Positions 8,364 to 16,662 of a stretch of 64,000 nucleotides of DNA are shown here, piece by piece. This DNA comes from Myroides marinus (GTDB lineage Bacteria; Bacteroidota; Bacteroidia; Flavobacteriales; Flavobacteriaceae), in NCBI RefSeq assembly GCF_900109075.1, contig NZ_FNYS01000017.1, forward strand, positions 1-64,000, read 5' to 3'. Position numbers and translations under genes: made by a program. The stretch's first letter is position 1. Each line of letters begins with the position of its first letter. The notes beneath the pieces are model-generated. The model worked only from the letters and a program-made list of their open reading frames with translations, ran no database searches and was not told where the DNA came from.

Positions 8364-8523
8364 TAAACCCAGATTCCGCATTAGCCCAATACTATGAGTC
8401 AATTCTACTTTATATCTCTATCACTTTTTCTAAAACCATACTATAGTATGCTTTTTTCATAAGTTCAGAGCTATTTTGTATAATAAACTCTCGTTAATTG
8501 GTCTATCGCACAATCTGGGTTAA
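8364..8523. mobile_element. MITE-like element with inverted termini and TAA flanks
   Basis: ACCCAGATT at 8367-8375 and its reverse complement AATCTGGGT at 8512-8520 bound a 154-bp non-coding element, flanked on both sides by the triplet TAA (8364-8366 and 8521-8523). The inverted similarity continues inward imperfectly for about 25 bp (GC, TAG and CCAAT blocks match). A perfect 14-bp palindrome, CATACTATAGTATG, lies near the middle. It has no ORF, so it would need a transposase in trans. It separates the AraC gene from the flavoprotein gene. Confidence 0.6.
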
Positions 8524-8562
8524 AGAGGAATAGGTAGTGGGAAGTGATGAAGGAGAAATAGA

Positions 8563-8606
8563 TTAAAATAAAAAGAGCTTAATTCGTAATGTAGAATTAA
8601 GCTCTT
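8563..8606 (-). terminator. Terminator overlapping the end of the AraC gene
   Basis: A 13-bp perfect stem (AAGAGCTTAATTC at 8573-8585 with GAATTAAGCTCTT at 8594-8606) is followed on the minus strand by TTTATTTTAA. The stem includes the AraC stop codon at 8597-8599, so the last codons are part of the hairpin. Confidence 0.85.
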
Positions 8607-9454
8607 ACAGTATCTCTAAATTGTAGAGGAGTCTGATAGGTTAGTTTTTTGAACATACGCGAGAAATAGGTATGATCTTCGAAGCCTAAATTAAAGGCTA
8701 TTTCTTTAACTGGTTTATTCGTATAGTACAATAAACGCTTTGCCTCATCTAATATTGATTTCTTTAACCAGTAACTTACTGTTTGCCCTGTTGTTTTCTT
8801 TACACAATCATTTAAGTGCGCTGTAGTAATGCTTAACTCATTAGCAAAATAAGAAGGTAGGTTCAGATGTGTCTGATGTGTAATTAAGCGTTTAAAATTG
8901 CTTGTTATTACAGCAGGTTGTGACTGAGTTCCTAAATCTTTTACTGATTGATTATGCGTGGTCTGAGAACAGATACTATATAATGCCGTAGAGAATAGAC
9001 CATTAATAATTTGTGTTTTGTGTTGGCTATCAGTAGCGATATACTTTTTCATTAATTCGAATGTAGTCGCTAGCATTTCCATCTCCTCTTCGCTAATAGA
9101 TAGTAGTTGTTGGCTTTCTGGTAATGTATATAATAAATCATTAATATCGTTAGGTATTCTGAAGTCTTGGATACCTAAGAAGTAACCTTTAAAATCATTA
9201 CTGATATGTCTTACACTGTGTATCTGATAAGGCTTAACGATTAGTATATTGTTTCGCTGAGCAATGAATTTCTCCATTTCACAATCCATTAATAGCTCCC
9301 CATCTGTTACAATAGAAATTACATAGTAGTCGTCTCTATGGGTGTGATCTATAATAGACTTTCTAACACTAGTATGTATGTGATCTTTTACATAAATACC
9401 ACCAAATGCTTTAGGAGATTGGCTATAAGTGATAATGTCATTAGTATGAGTCAT
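8597..9454 (-). CDS. AraC-family transcriptional regulator
   Basis: A 285-residue regulator. The first 170 residues contain a cupin-like sensor domain (RDDYYVISIVTDGELLMDCE). The C-terminal 100 residues hold two helix-turn-helix motifs of the AraC type, ending in the signature AFNLGFEDHTYFSRMFKKLT, followed by PLQFR. The start ATG is at 9452-9454, preceded by a typical AT-rich leader. It is monocistronic, since a terminator covers its 3' end. The downstream flavoprotein gene is the nearest candidate target, but the intervening MITE makes this uncertain. The ligand is unknown. Confidence 0.9.
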   Translation of the reverse strand: MTHTNDIITYSQSPKAFGGIYVKDHIHTSVRKSIIDHTHRDDYYVISIVTDGELLMDCEMEKFIAQRNNILIVKPYQIHSVRHISNDFKGYFLGIQDFRIPNDINDLLYTLPESQQLLSISEEEMEMLATTFELMKKYIATDSQHKTQIINGLFSTALYSICSQTTHNQSVKDLGTQSQPAVITSNFKRLITHQTHLNLPSYFANELSITTAHLNDCVKKTTGQTVSYWLKKSILDEAKRLLYYTNKPVKEIAFNLGFEDHTYFSRMFKKLTYQTPLQFRDTVRA

Positions 9455-9571
9455 TTTATTGTTATTTAATAGACTACAAATATAGTATAATTATTTAGAA
9501 TCTATTTAAATAAAGAATAGGTACTTTTGAATGGACGTATAAAACAAAGCGAAATCTACACTTTAAACAAT

Positions 9572-9611
9572 GAAAAAAGGGCATAAACTCGTTAGAGTTT
9601 ATGCCCTTTAT
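9572..9611 (-). terminator. Terminator after tpiA
   Basis: A 15-bp perfect stem (AAAGGGCATAAACTC and its complement, 9576-9609) has a 4-base loop. On the minus strand it is followed by a T run. It ends the five-gene operon that closes with tpiA. Confidence 0.9.
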
Positions 9612-9629
9612 AAATATTATTACTAGCTA

Positions 9630-10385
9630 TTAGTTAGCAGCATTTACGATAGCTACGAAGTCATCAGCTACTAGCGCAGCTCCACCGATAAGACCTCCGT
9701 CAACATCAGGTTTAGAGAAAATCTCTTGAGCATTGCTTGGCTTAACACTTCCTCCATAAAGGATAGAAGTATTCTCAGCTACTGACTTGTCGTATTTTCT
9801 GTCAATCTCTTGACGGATAAATGCGTGTATCTCTTGAGCTTGCTCAGGAGAAGCAGTCATACCTGTACCGATAGCCCATACTGGTTCGTATGCGATAACG
9901 ATATTGCTCCATTGTTCTTTAGTTAAATGGAATAATCCGTCTCTTAATTGATTAAAGATAACGTTTAAGAACTGTTTGTTCTCTCTGTCTTTTAGTTCTT
10001 CACCAATACAGTAGATCACACGTATATTATGACGTAATGCAGTGTTTACTTTATCAGCTAAGATAGCATCAGTCTCATGGAAGAAGTGTCTTCTCTCAGA
10101 GTGTCCAATGATTACAGTTTCTACTCCAATGCTAGTAAGCATTTGTGCAGATATTTCACCTGTAAAAGCTCCACCTTCAGCTTGGTGCATATTTTGAGCA
10201 GCTACTTGCACGTTAGTGCCTTCTAAATGTGCTACAGCACTAGCTAAGTTTACAAAAGTTGGAGCAACAATTACTTCAACTTCTTTTCCTGAAGGTAATT
10301 TTTCAATTAACTCGTCTAATAGAGTGTGCGTTTCTGAATATGTTTTATGCATTTTCCAGTTACCCGCAACGATTGAATGTCTCAT
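9630..10385 (-). CDS. tpiA: Triosephosphate isomerase
   Basis: A 251-residue TIM-barrel glycolytic enzyme of standard length that interconverts dihydroxyacetone phosphate and glyceraldehyde 3-phosphate. All active-site blocks are present: AGNWKMHKT (Asn and Lys), GHSERR (electrophilic His), AYEPVWAIGTG (catalytic Glu), the flexible loop after it, YGGSVKP and GGLIGGAAL (phosphate binding). It begins one base after the TlpA-like gene ends, so it is the last gene of a five-gene operon. A very strong terminator follows. Nothing is unusual in the protein. Confidence 0.97.
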   Translation of the reverse strand: MRHSIVAGNWKMHKTYSETHTLLDELIEKLPSGKEVEVIVAPTFVNLASAVAHLEGTNVQVAAQNMHQAEGGAFTGEISAQMLTSIGVETVIIGHSERRHFFHETDAILADKVNTALRHNIRVIYCIGEELKDRENKQFLNVIFNQLRDGLFHLTKEQWSNIVIAYEPVWAIGTGMTASPEQAQEIHAFIRQEIDRKYDKSVAENTSILYGGSVKPSNAQEIFSKPDVDGGLIGGAALVADDFVAIVNAAN

Positions 10386-10386
10386 A

Positions 10387-10974
10387 TTATTGAATTTTTT
10401 TAAGTAAGTCTTTTATTTGGTCGAAGTTCTTTTCAGTAGCATTGTACAATGCTATTTTCCCTTCTTTATCTACTACTATATAACGAGGAATCCAGTTTAG
10501 ATCAAGAGACTTACCGAAGTCACCTTTCATTCCTTTTCCTTCTTTAGAGTAGTATTGTAGTCCTTCTATTCCGTATTTTTCGATAGCTTCTTTCCACGCT
10601 TCTTCAGTTTTGTCTAAAGAAAGGTTTACAAAAACTACATTAGAGAACTCTTTTTTAATCTCTTTCATCGTAGGTACAGCTTTGATACAGTCAGGACACC
10701 AAGCAGCCCACACATCTATTACTACAGCTTTTCCTTTTTGTTGTTCTAAGATTTGTTGTAGGGTGATAGATTTACCATCTAATTCTGCGAACTCTTGTTC
10801 TAAAGCTCTTTGAGCAAAAACAGTAGTATCTTTAGCTTGTTCTTCAACAGCTGGAGTAGTGTTTACTTCTTCAGGAAGTGTAGTAGATACTTCTTCTGTT
10901 GTAGTTTCGGCTTTTTTATTACAAGCTGCAAAAGTCATTGCAAATACAGCTAAGGCTAAGAATATTTTTTTCAT
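10387..10974 (-). CDS. TlpA-like thioredoxin-fold lipoprotein
   Basis: A 195-residue protein with a lipoprotein signal: hydrophobic residues 4-15, then FAAC with the lipidated Cys18. A low-complexity Thr/Glu linker runs to about residue 55. The thioredoxin domain follows, with active site WCPDC (Cys93, Cys96) and the cis-Pro region WIPRYIV. TlpA/ResA-type proteins reduce or exchange disulfides in the periplasm. The last base pairs abut tpiA and the start lies 19 bases after the permease gene, so it is co-transcribed with both. The partner substrate is unknown. Confidence 0.9.
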   Translation of the reverse strand: MKKIFLALAVFAMTFAACNKKAETTTEEVSTTLPEEVNTTPAVEEQAKDTTVFAQRALEQEFAELDGKSITLQQILEQQKGKAVVIDVWAAWCPDCIKAVPTMKEIKKEFSNVVFVNLSLDKTEEAWKEAIEKYGIEGLQYYSKEGKGMKGDFGKSLDLNWIPRYIVVDKEGKIALYNATEKNFDQIKDLLKKIQ

Positions 10975-10993
10975 TGTTTTGTTGAATAAGTGT

Positions 10994-12070
10994 TTAATTT
11001 AACTTGATTCTAGGATCTAAATAAGCATATATCAAATCTACTAAAATAGTAATGATTACGAAAGAAGAAGAGATAATAAGTACAGCTCCCATAATAACAG
11101 GTAGGTCTAATGTATTTAAAGCATCTACAATCTCTTTACCCAAACCGTTCCACCCAAAGATATACTCCACAAATACAGCACCAGCAAGCATTGAAGCAAA
11201 CCAACCTGATAAAGCAGTTACGACTGGATTTAATGAGTTCTTTAAAGCGTGCTTATAGATAATCTGAGCAGTACTAAGACCTTTTGCTTTAGCTGTACGA
11301 ATATAGTCTTGATTTAAGACTTCTAAGAGTGTATTTCTCATTAACTGAATTACTACAGCTAGTGGACGAATACCTAAAACTACAGCAGGTAGAATAGCAT
11401 TCTTAAGCATCAAATGTCTTCCTTCTCCGAAGTCATCTACTTCGTATAAACTTCCAGTCATAGGAAGCCCTGTATAGTTGTGTAATAGGTAACCGAATAT
11501 CCAAGCAAATAAGATAGCACTAAAGAAAGAAGGAATACTCATTCCGAAAGTACTAATGATAGCGATGGTCTTATCAAGCCATGTATTTTTAAACAAGGCT
11601 GATATAATCCCTAGAAAGACTCCAATAAATAGCGCAATACCAATAGCTAATATAGCTAAAAGCACAGTATTAGGTAGTGTCTCTGAGAGTATAGTACTCA
11701 CTTTTTTACCACTTTTTTGGAAGCTCTCTCGCAAGTAAGGAGCTTTAAGCATTACACTGTAATTACTTGTGCTAAATAGCACAGCTCCTGAATATTTCTG
11801 ATCTGTATTATAACTGTAATCACCTTCAGTAGCACTGTGTACAGAGATAGGAGATAAGTCGTTTAGGTATAGTAAATACTGTCTTCCTTTTGGTTGGTCA
11901 AAGCCATACTTCTTTTTGATAGCTAATAATTGTTCTGAGTTTTCGTTCTGGTCAAGCATCATCCTTGCAGGGTCGCCAGGGAGAATATTAAACAAAAAGA
12001 ACACAACAGTCACTACACCAAATAAAGTGAAGAAAGCATATAATAGTTTCTTTAAAAAATAACTAAGCAA
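10994..12070 (-). CDS. DppB/OppB-like ABC transporter permease
   Basis: A 358-residue inner-membrane permease. The N-terminus YFLKKLLYAFFTLFGVVTVV with FFLFNILPGDPARMML is characteristic of the peptide/nickel (DppB) class. Six hydrophobic segments follow, with an EAA-type ATPase contact loop around AKAKGLSTAQIIYKHALKNS. There is an insertion of about 50 residues in the first periplasmic loop. No DppC, ATPase or binding-protein gene lies nearby, so the rest of the transporter must be encoded elsewhere. Its place between a DoxX-type protein and a TlpA lipoprotein is an arrangement I remember from other flavobacteria. Substrate: peptides or similar, unproven. Confidence 0.87.
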   Translation of the reverse strand: MLSYFLKKLLYAFFTLFGVVTVVFFLFNILPGDPARMMLDQNENSEQLLAIKKKYGFDQPKGRQYLLYLNDLSPISVHSATEGDYSYNTDQKYSGAVLFSTSNYSVMLKAPYLRESFQKSGKKVSTILSETLPNTVLLAILAIGIALFIGVFLGIISALFKNTWLDKTIAIISTFGMSIPSFFSAILFAWIFGYLLHNYTGLPMTGSLYEVDDFGEGRHLMLKNAILPAVVLGIRPLAVVIQLMRNTLLEVLNQDYIRTAKAKGLSTAQIIYKHALKNSLNPVVTALSGWFASMLAGAVFVEYIFGWNGLGKEIVDALNTLDLPVIMGAVLIISSSFVIITILVDLIYAYLDPRIKLN

Positions 12071-12083
12071 GGGGTTATAAGGC

Positions 12084-13184
12084 TTATTTTAAGTTAACTT
12101 GTTCTCTGTCGTTCCAGTGTTTTTTATCTACGATAACACCATTTTCTATCACTACAATACTAGGGTTACCACGCTCAATAGTTTTTAGAGTAGTACCATC
12201 ACAAGTATAGTAATCAAAAGGAAGTTTATACTGTTTAACTACTTTATCAATTAAGTCTTGGTTAGAAGCAGTCATACCTGCTACTACATATCCCTTAACA
12301 ATAGCTTTATTAGCAAAGTCCTTCATAGCTTCAAGTCCTTTCTCATCAGCGCGGGTTAAGTCATAAGAGATAAGCATTACTAACTTAGGCTCTGTTAACA
12401 TCATAGGCAAGTGATCAAAACCATCTTTATCCATAGTTAAGTCGTGAATAGGAGGTTGGTATCCTTCAGAGATTAGTTTCTCTTCTCTACGTAAGTATTT
12501 AGCACCTTCAGGTAGTTTCGTTAACTCTTTATCAGAGAACTTGCGTTCTTCACCATTTACGTCATAGTAGAATGTAATCTGATAAACTGCCTTAGGAGCA
12601 TCTTCTGGTATTTCCATTCCTTTAGCGATATCAGTACCTACTTTATACACTCTAAAGTCTTTTAGAGGTAAGTGATTTAATACCCAGTATCCCATAAAAC
12701 CACACAGTAAAAGTGAAGCTAATACGATAATACCGTTTACTTTAGAAGGGAATATAGGTTTGATTACTTGATTGTACTTCATAATAATCACTATCAATAT
12801 CAATAAGACAATGTCTTTAGTGAAAGATCCCCAAGGTGTCAATGGTACTGCATCTCCAAAACATCCACAGTCTGTCACTTTATTAAAGAAAGCAGAGTAA
12901 AATGTAAGGAATGTAAAGAACACAATCATTAAGAATAATAGCATCAATGTAAGCTTTCTCATATATCCTAATAACAAGGTTACCCCTAGTATTACTTCAG
13001 CAATAACTAACGTAACTGCTATACCTACTGCATAAGGAGCAAAGAAAGGAAGATTAAGAACTGCTTCTGAAAAATATTCTTCAAGTTTATAAGAGAACCC
13101 CATAGGGTCATTTAGTTTTACTAAACCTGATAGGATAAATAGTACCCCAACGAATATTCTAGATAATTGTGCAATTATTTTCAT
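12084..13184 (-). CDS. DoxX/MauE-like membrane protein (BT_3928-type)
   Basis: A 366-residue protein. Four to five membrane helices in the first 180 residues form a DoxX/MauE-like domain (FVGVLFILSGLVKLNDPMGF). They include the short cysteine pair TDCGCFGD near residue 107, typical of the BT_3928 family. The C-terminal 180 residues look like a degenerate thioredoxin-fold extension facing the periplasm (LISYDLTRADEKGLEAMKDF). MauE/DsbD-like relatives pass reducing power across the membrane, so the downstream TlpA lipoprotein may be a partner (inference from context). It is the second gene of the operon, 13 bases before the permease start. Confidence 0.8.
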   Translation of the reverse strand: MKIIAQLSRIFVGVLFILSGLVKLNDPMGFSYKLEEYFSEAVLNLPFFAPYAVGIAVTLVIAEVILGVTLLLGYMRKLTLMLLFLMIVFFTFLTFYSAFFNKVTDCGCFGDAVPLTPWGSFTKDIVLLILIVIIMKYNQVIKPIFPSKVNGIIVLASLLLCGFMGYWVLNHLPLKDFRVYKVGTDIAKGMEIPEDAPKAVYQITFYYDVNGEERKFSDKELTKLPEGAKYLRREEKLISEGYQPPIHDLTMDKDGFDHLPMMLTEPKLVMLISYDLTRADEKGLEAMKDFANKAIVKGYVVAGMTASNQDLIDKVVKQYKLPFDYYTCDGTTLKTIERGNPSIVVIENGVIVDKKHWNDREQVNLK

Positions 13185-13212
13185 AGTACTTTGATTGAGT
13201 TAGAATGGTGAT

Positions 13213-13758
13213 TTATTGGTTTGGTAAATCTAAGTGTATCAATGCGAATACAGAATAGTTTAGCATATCTTGATAGTTAGCTGCTATTCCTTCAGATACA
13301 ATAGTTTTACCTTTATTGTCTTCGATTTGTTTAACGCGAAGTAATTTTTGAATGATTAAATCAGTAAGAGAGCTTACACGCATATCACGCCAAGCCTCAC
13401 CATAATCGTGGTTTTTGTCTTCCATTAGCTGTTTTGTTTCAGCTACCTTTTTATCGTAAAGAGCAGTTGCTTCTTCATTAGATAAATCAGGATAAGTAGA
13501 TACTCCAATCTCTAGACTGATTAGAGCCATTACGCAGTAATTAATAATCCCAATAAACTCAGGAACTTCTCCTTCGTCAACTTTGCGAACCTCGTTTTCT
13601 TGAAGACCTCTAAGGCGTAGTGCTTTAATATATATTTGATCTGTAAATGAAGTCATTCTAAGTATGCGCCAAGCACATCCATAGTCTCTCATTTTATTTG
13701 TATATAAATCTCTGCATATCGCAATTACTTGGTCAAATTGAGTAGAAGTCGTATTCAT
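13213..13758 (-). CDS. DUF1599 protein
   Basis: A 181-residue cytoplasmic protein with two copies of the DUF1599 repeat: NKMRDYGCAWRILRMTSFTD near the N-terminus and EDKNHDYGEAWRDMRVSSLT near residue 115. The D-Y-G-x-A-W pattern suggests a MazG-like all-alpha NTP pyrophosphohydrolase relative, but no activity is known. I choose the ATG at 13758. The longer frame starts with TTG at 13788, and a good -7 element, TATTTTTG, lies over that extension. It is first in the operon that ends with tpiA and is divergent from folP, sharing a 125-base promoter region. Confidence 0.8.
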   Translation of the reverse strand: MNTTSTQFDQVIAICRDLYTNKMRDYGCAWRILRMTSFTDQIYIKALRLRGLQENEVRKVDEGEVPEFIGIINYCVMALISLEIGVSTYPDLSNEEATALYDKKVAETKQLMEDKNHDYGEAWRDMRVSSLTDLIIQKLLRVKQIEDNKGKTIVSEGIAANYQDMLNYSVFALIHLDLPNQ

Positions 13759-13883
13759 TTGGATTATATTTGTGTAATATTTTTTCAAAAATACTAATAA
13801 TACTTCCTCTTTGAAAGAGGCTAAAGTATTTTAGATGCTTTTAATTATATAAAACTACATAAAAAAGTAACGCATTCTACACA

Positions 13884-14708
13884 ATGACAATAAATTGTAA
13901 GGGAGAATTAATTGATTTAAGTACTCCAAAAATAATGGGAATATTGAATATTACACCTAATTCCTTTTTCGATGGAGGGAAGTATAAGACTGATAATGCC
14001 TTTTTGAGTCATGCAGAGCAGATGATAATAGACGGAGCAGACTTTATAGATGTAGGAGCTTATTCGAGTAAACCAAGTGCAGAATTTGTAAGTGAACAAG
14101 AAGAAATAGAACGCATAGTACCTATCATAGAGTTATTGCAAAAAGAGTTTCCCAAGACTCATTTGTCTATTGATACTTTTAGAGCAGGTGTAGCCAGAGC
14201 TACAGTAGAAGCTGGAGCGTCTATTATTAATGATATCGCAGCAGGACATTTAGACCCTGAGATGTTACCAACAATAGGAGAGTTACAAGTACCTTATATC
14301 ATGATGCACATGAGAGGTAACCCTCAGACTATGCAGTCTATGACACAGTATACAGACTTAGTTAAAGAGATGAATATATATTTCTCAGAACGAGTAGCAA
14401 AAGCAAGAGAGTACAAGATAAACGATATTGTATTAGATCCAGGTTTTGGGTTTGCGAAGACCTTAGAACAGAATTATGAACTAATGAGTAAAATGGAGTT
14501 GTTCTCTTCTTTTGAATTGCCTATTTTAGTAGGAATATCTAGAAAGTCGATGATATATAAGTTATTTGATATCACACCTCAAGAAGCATTAAATGGTACA
14601 ACAGTATTGAATACAATTGCTCTGCAGAAAGGAGCTCATATTCTAAGAGTACACGATGTGAAAGAGGCTGTACAAACAAGAGAAATAATAAAACAATTGA
14701 GTATATGA
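13884..14708 (+). CDS. folP: Dihydropteroate synthase
   Basis: A 274-residue TIM-barrel enzyme of folate synthesis that joins p-aminobenzoate to dihydropterin pyrophosphate; it is the sulfonamide target. Signatures: IMGILNITPNSFFDGGKY (residues about 13-30), FIDVGAYSSKPSAE, SIDTFRA, IINDIAAG, IMMHMRGNPQTMQ and DPGFGFAKT. Length is normal. It is divergent from the DUF1599 operon. Its last 4 bases overlap the start of a lipoprotein gene (ATGA), indicating translational coupling. Confidence 0.96.
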   Translation: MTINCKGELIDLSTPKIMGILNITPNSFFDGGKYKTDNAFLSHAEQMIIDGADFIDVGAYSSKPSAEFVSEQEEIERIVPIIELLQKEFPKTHLSIDTFRAGVARATVEAGASIINDIAAGHLDPEMLPTIGELQVPYIMMHMRGNPQTMQSMTQYTDLVKEMNIYFSERVAKAREYKINDIVLDPGFGFAKTLEQNYELMSKMELFSSFELPILVGISRKSMIYKLFDITPQEALNGTTVLNTIALQKGAHILRVHDVKEAVQTREIIKQLSI

Positions 14709-15313
14709 AAAAAGTATTATTATTAATACCTGCTATTGTACTATTAGCAAGTTGTAATAAAAAAGAAATGCAGTTAACCCGTGCAGCTTTCACTGTAGAA
14801 GAAGGAATTGATGATCATTCACCTATTTACTTTGAAACAGGAGAAGACGGTAAAGCATTAAATATAAACGATGCTAACAGAATAGCTGGAACGAATTATA
14901 TCGTGTCAATACAACGTGACCTTAATGTAAAAGAAGTTCTTCAAGAAGTAAAACGCATCAAAGACCATAAGTACGCAGAAGACAATATGCATAGAGATGA
15001 GAAAGGTGTGTATTTTAGTTATGCAGATACACTTAATAAGCATTTATCTGTATTCCCTATTAAAGGTCTAGACTATGCATTTGTAGGCCCAACTTCTTTA
15101 GAGAAGGTAGTCTATGTAAAAGATGCTAATAACTTCTTAGTAGAAGGACAAGCTGTAGCTAAAGATCAATTACTAGAGGCTATTAAAGATAAAGATAGCC
15201 TACAGTTAGGTATTAATAAAGACTTGCCTTTTGAAGTATATTTACAGACACGTATCTTCTTAGTAGAGAAAGAAGTAAAAGACAAGTTCTTAACAACAGA
15301 TTTAGTATACTAA
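14705..15313 (+). CDS. Unrecognised lipoprotein coupled to folP
   Basis: A 202-residue protein with a clear lipoprotein signal (hydrophobic residues 4-14, then LASC, Cys17). The mature part is charged, with no membrane segments, and contains no motif I recognise. The sequence FPIKGLDYAFVGPTSLEKVVYV in the middle is perhaps a compact alpha/beta domain. The start overlaps the folP stop by 4 bases, so it is made together with dihydropteroate synthase, though no functional link is evident. The gene ends 18 bases before the convergent rlmH. A short hairpin (GTAGCC / GGCTAC) sits between the two stop codons. Confidence 0.8.
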   Translation: MKKVLLLIPAIVLLASCNKKEMQLTRAAFTVEEGIDDHSPIYFETGEDGKALNINDANRIAGTNYIVSIQRDLNVKEVLQEVKRIKDHKYAEDNMHRDEKGVYFSYADTLNKHLSVFPIKGLDYAFVGPTSLEKVVYVKDANNFLVEGQAVAKDQLLEAIKDKDSLQLGINKDLPFEVYLQTRIFLVEKEVKDKFLTTDLVY

Positions 15314-15331
15314 ATCACTGTAGCCTAATGG

Positions 15332-15805
15332 CTACTCGTGATGATATGGTTCATTCTTAAGAATAGTGAACCCTCTATAAATCTGTTCGATAATAAATAA
15401 GCGAATCATCTGATGGGAAAATGTCATTCTAGATAGTGATATTTTCCCTTTCGCATTTTTATACACATCATCTGAGAACCCATAAGGCCCTCCGATAACG
15501 AATACTAAGGTTTTAATACCAGAGTTCATCTTCTTTTGTAATTCGTCAGCAAACCCCATACTAGTAAACTCTTTCCCTTTATCATCTAATAAGATCAACT
15601 GATCAGTAGGTCCTATTTTAGATAAGATAAGTTCACCTTCCTTTTGTTTTTGCTGTGCTTCAGACATATTTTTAGCATTCTTGATATCAGGAATTACTTC
15701 CAAGTCAAACTTAATGTAAAACGACAAACGCTTCATGTATTCATCCATAAGAGTTTGTAGAGGTTTACTATCTGTTTTTCCGATTGCAAGTAATTTGATA
15801 TTCAT
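15332..15805 (-). CDS. rlmH: 23S rRNA pseudouridine-1915 N3-methyltransferase
   Basis: A 157-residue SPOUT-class methyltransferase of the expected length. It methylates pseudouridine 1915 in helix 69 of 23S rRNA. Family blocks are present: LLAIGKTDSKPLQTLMDEY at the start, LILLDDKGKEFTS, VFVIGGPYGFSDDV (the knot/SAM site), and the conserved C-terminus HQMIRLFIIEQIYRG ending in EPYHHE, one residue longer than the usual YHH end. It stands alone on the minus strand with a 136-base AT-rich spacer upstream. Confidence 0.96.
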   Translation of the reverse strand: MNIKLLAIGKTDSKPLQTLMDEYMKRLSFYIKFDLEVIPDIKNAKNMSEAQQKQKEGELILSKIGPTDQLILLDDKGKEFTSMGFADELQKKMNSGIKTLVFVIGGPYGFSDDVYKNAKGKISLSRMTFSHQMIRLFIIEQIYRGFTILKNEPYHHE

Positions 15806-15941
15806 CTGTCTGATTTATTTTTTGCAAAAGTAGTTTTTTTCTGTAAAACTTACATAATTGTATTAGAATAGGTGCATCAGTAAGTCATAAAGCTGGATGG
15901 CTAGTTTAGTAATAAATGAAATCATAGTAAGGTAAGGTTTG

Positions 15942-16643
15942 TTAGGTTAGTTGGTGTCTTTGTATTGAGTTATGTATTTCTTTACGCATAAATGGTATAA
16001 ACATAAAAAGAGATATATAAGTCCATAATAGTAATAAGGTTAATATACAGGATAAAAACAACACACCTGCAATAGGTTCTAAACGTTTTGATATACCACT
16101 GATTATGTTGAATAAAGGAGCAATAAGAAGTAAAGGTGGTCCACCTAACGCCATAGTAGCCACTTTTGTTAAATACCATTTTTTTTGACTCTTTTTGTTT
16201 ATTTTTTTTAATTCAAATCTCCATTTTAAACCTATTACAATAAAGGATAATAAGCACAGAATAATAGTGGAAACAAAAAGGGGTAATGCTAACTCTGGAA
16301 GAGTTACTCCAATAGCAAAACAAACTAAGAATATCGCAAGTGAAATAACTATTTTGGGTATTGTAAAGAAGCTTAATAAGACTCTGTACATCTGTTTTAA
16401 ATAACTATTAGTAGCTAAACCTATTTTATTATCTACCACATCACTAAACCCAAATACCCCAAACTTCTTAAATTCTCTATCCAGTGCTATCTCAAAGGTA
16501 ATGGTCGAGTCTTCTACCCACTGAGCCTCTATACCATTAGCCAGGTGATCTACTAGTTCTAGTTCGATGTCATAATATTCTACATAGTGCTTCTTGACGA
16601 AGGTATGTAATGTCTGTATTTGATCAGTTGATAATGTTTTCAT
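15942..16643 (-). CDS. PadR-linked membrane protein, paralog 5 (divergent)
   Basis: A 233-residue protein from the ATG at 16643; the longer frame starts with TTG. The N-terminal 75 residues are soluble and helical (MKTLSTDQIQTLHTFVKK, then ELELVDHLANGIEAQW). They match the shared domain of the four genes upstream and many flavobacterial hypothetical proteins found next to PadR regulators. The rest has four hydrophobic segments. This paralog has the most typical flavobacterial form (FKKFGVFGFSDVV) and may be the ancestral one. It is the last gene of the cluster, 19 bases after the previous stop. Function is unknown; it may be a membrane-anchored adaptor or transporter regulator. Confidence 0.72.
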   Translation of the reverse strand: MKTLSTDQIQTLHTFVKKHYVEYYDIELELVDHLANGIEAQWVEDSTITFEIALDREFKKFGVFGFSDVVDNKIGLATNSYLKQMYRVLLSFFTIPKIVISLAIFLVCFAIGVTLPELALPLFVSTIILCLLSFIVIGLKWRFELKKINKKSQKKWYLTKVATMALGGPPLLLIAPLFNIISGISKRLEPIAGVLFLSCILTLLLLWTYISLFMFIPFMRKEIHNSIQRHQLT

Positions 16644-16662
16644 AGTTAGATAGGTTTTAGTA

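Noticed and set aside
13213..13788. DUF1599 gene starting at 13788
   Set aside because: That start is TTG and overlaps a likely -7 promoter element; the ATG at 13758 is better.
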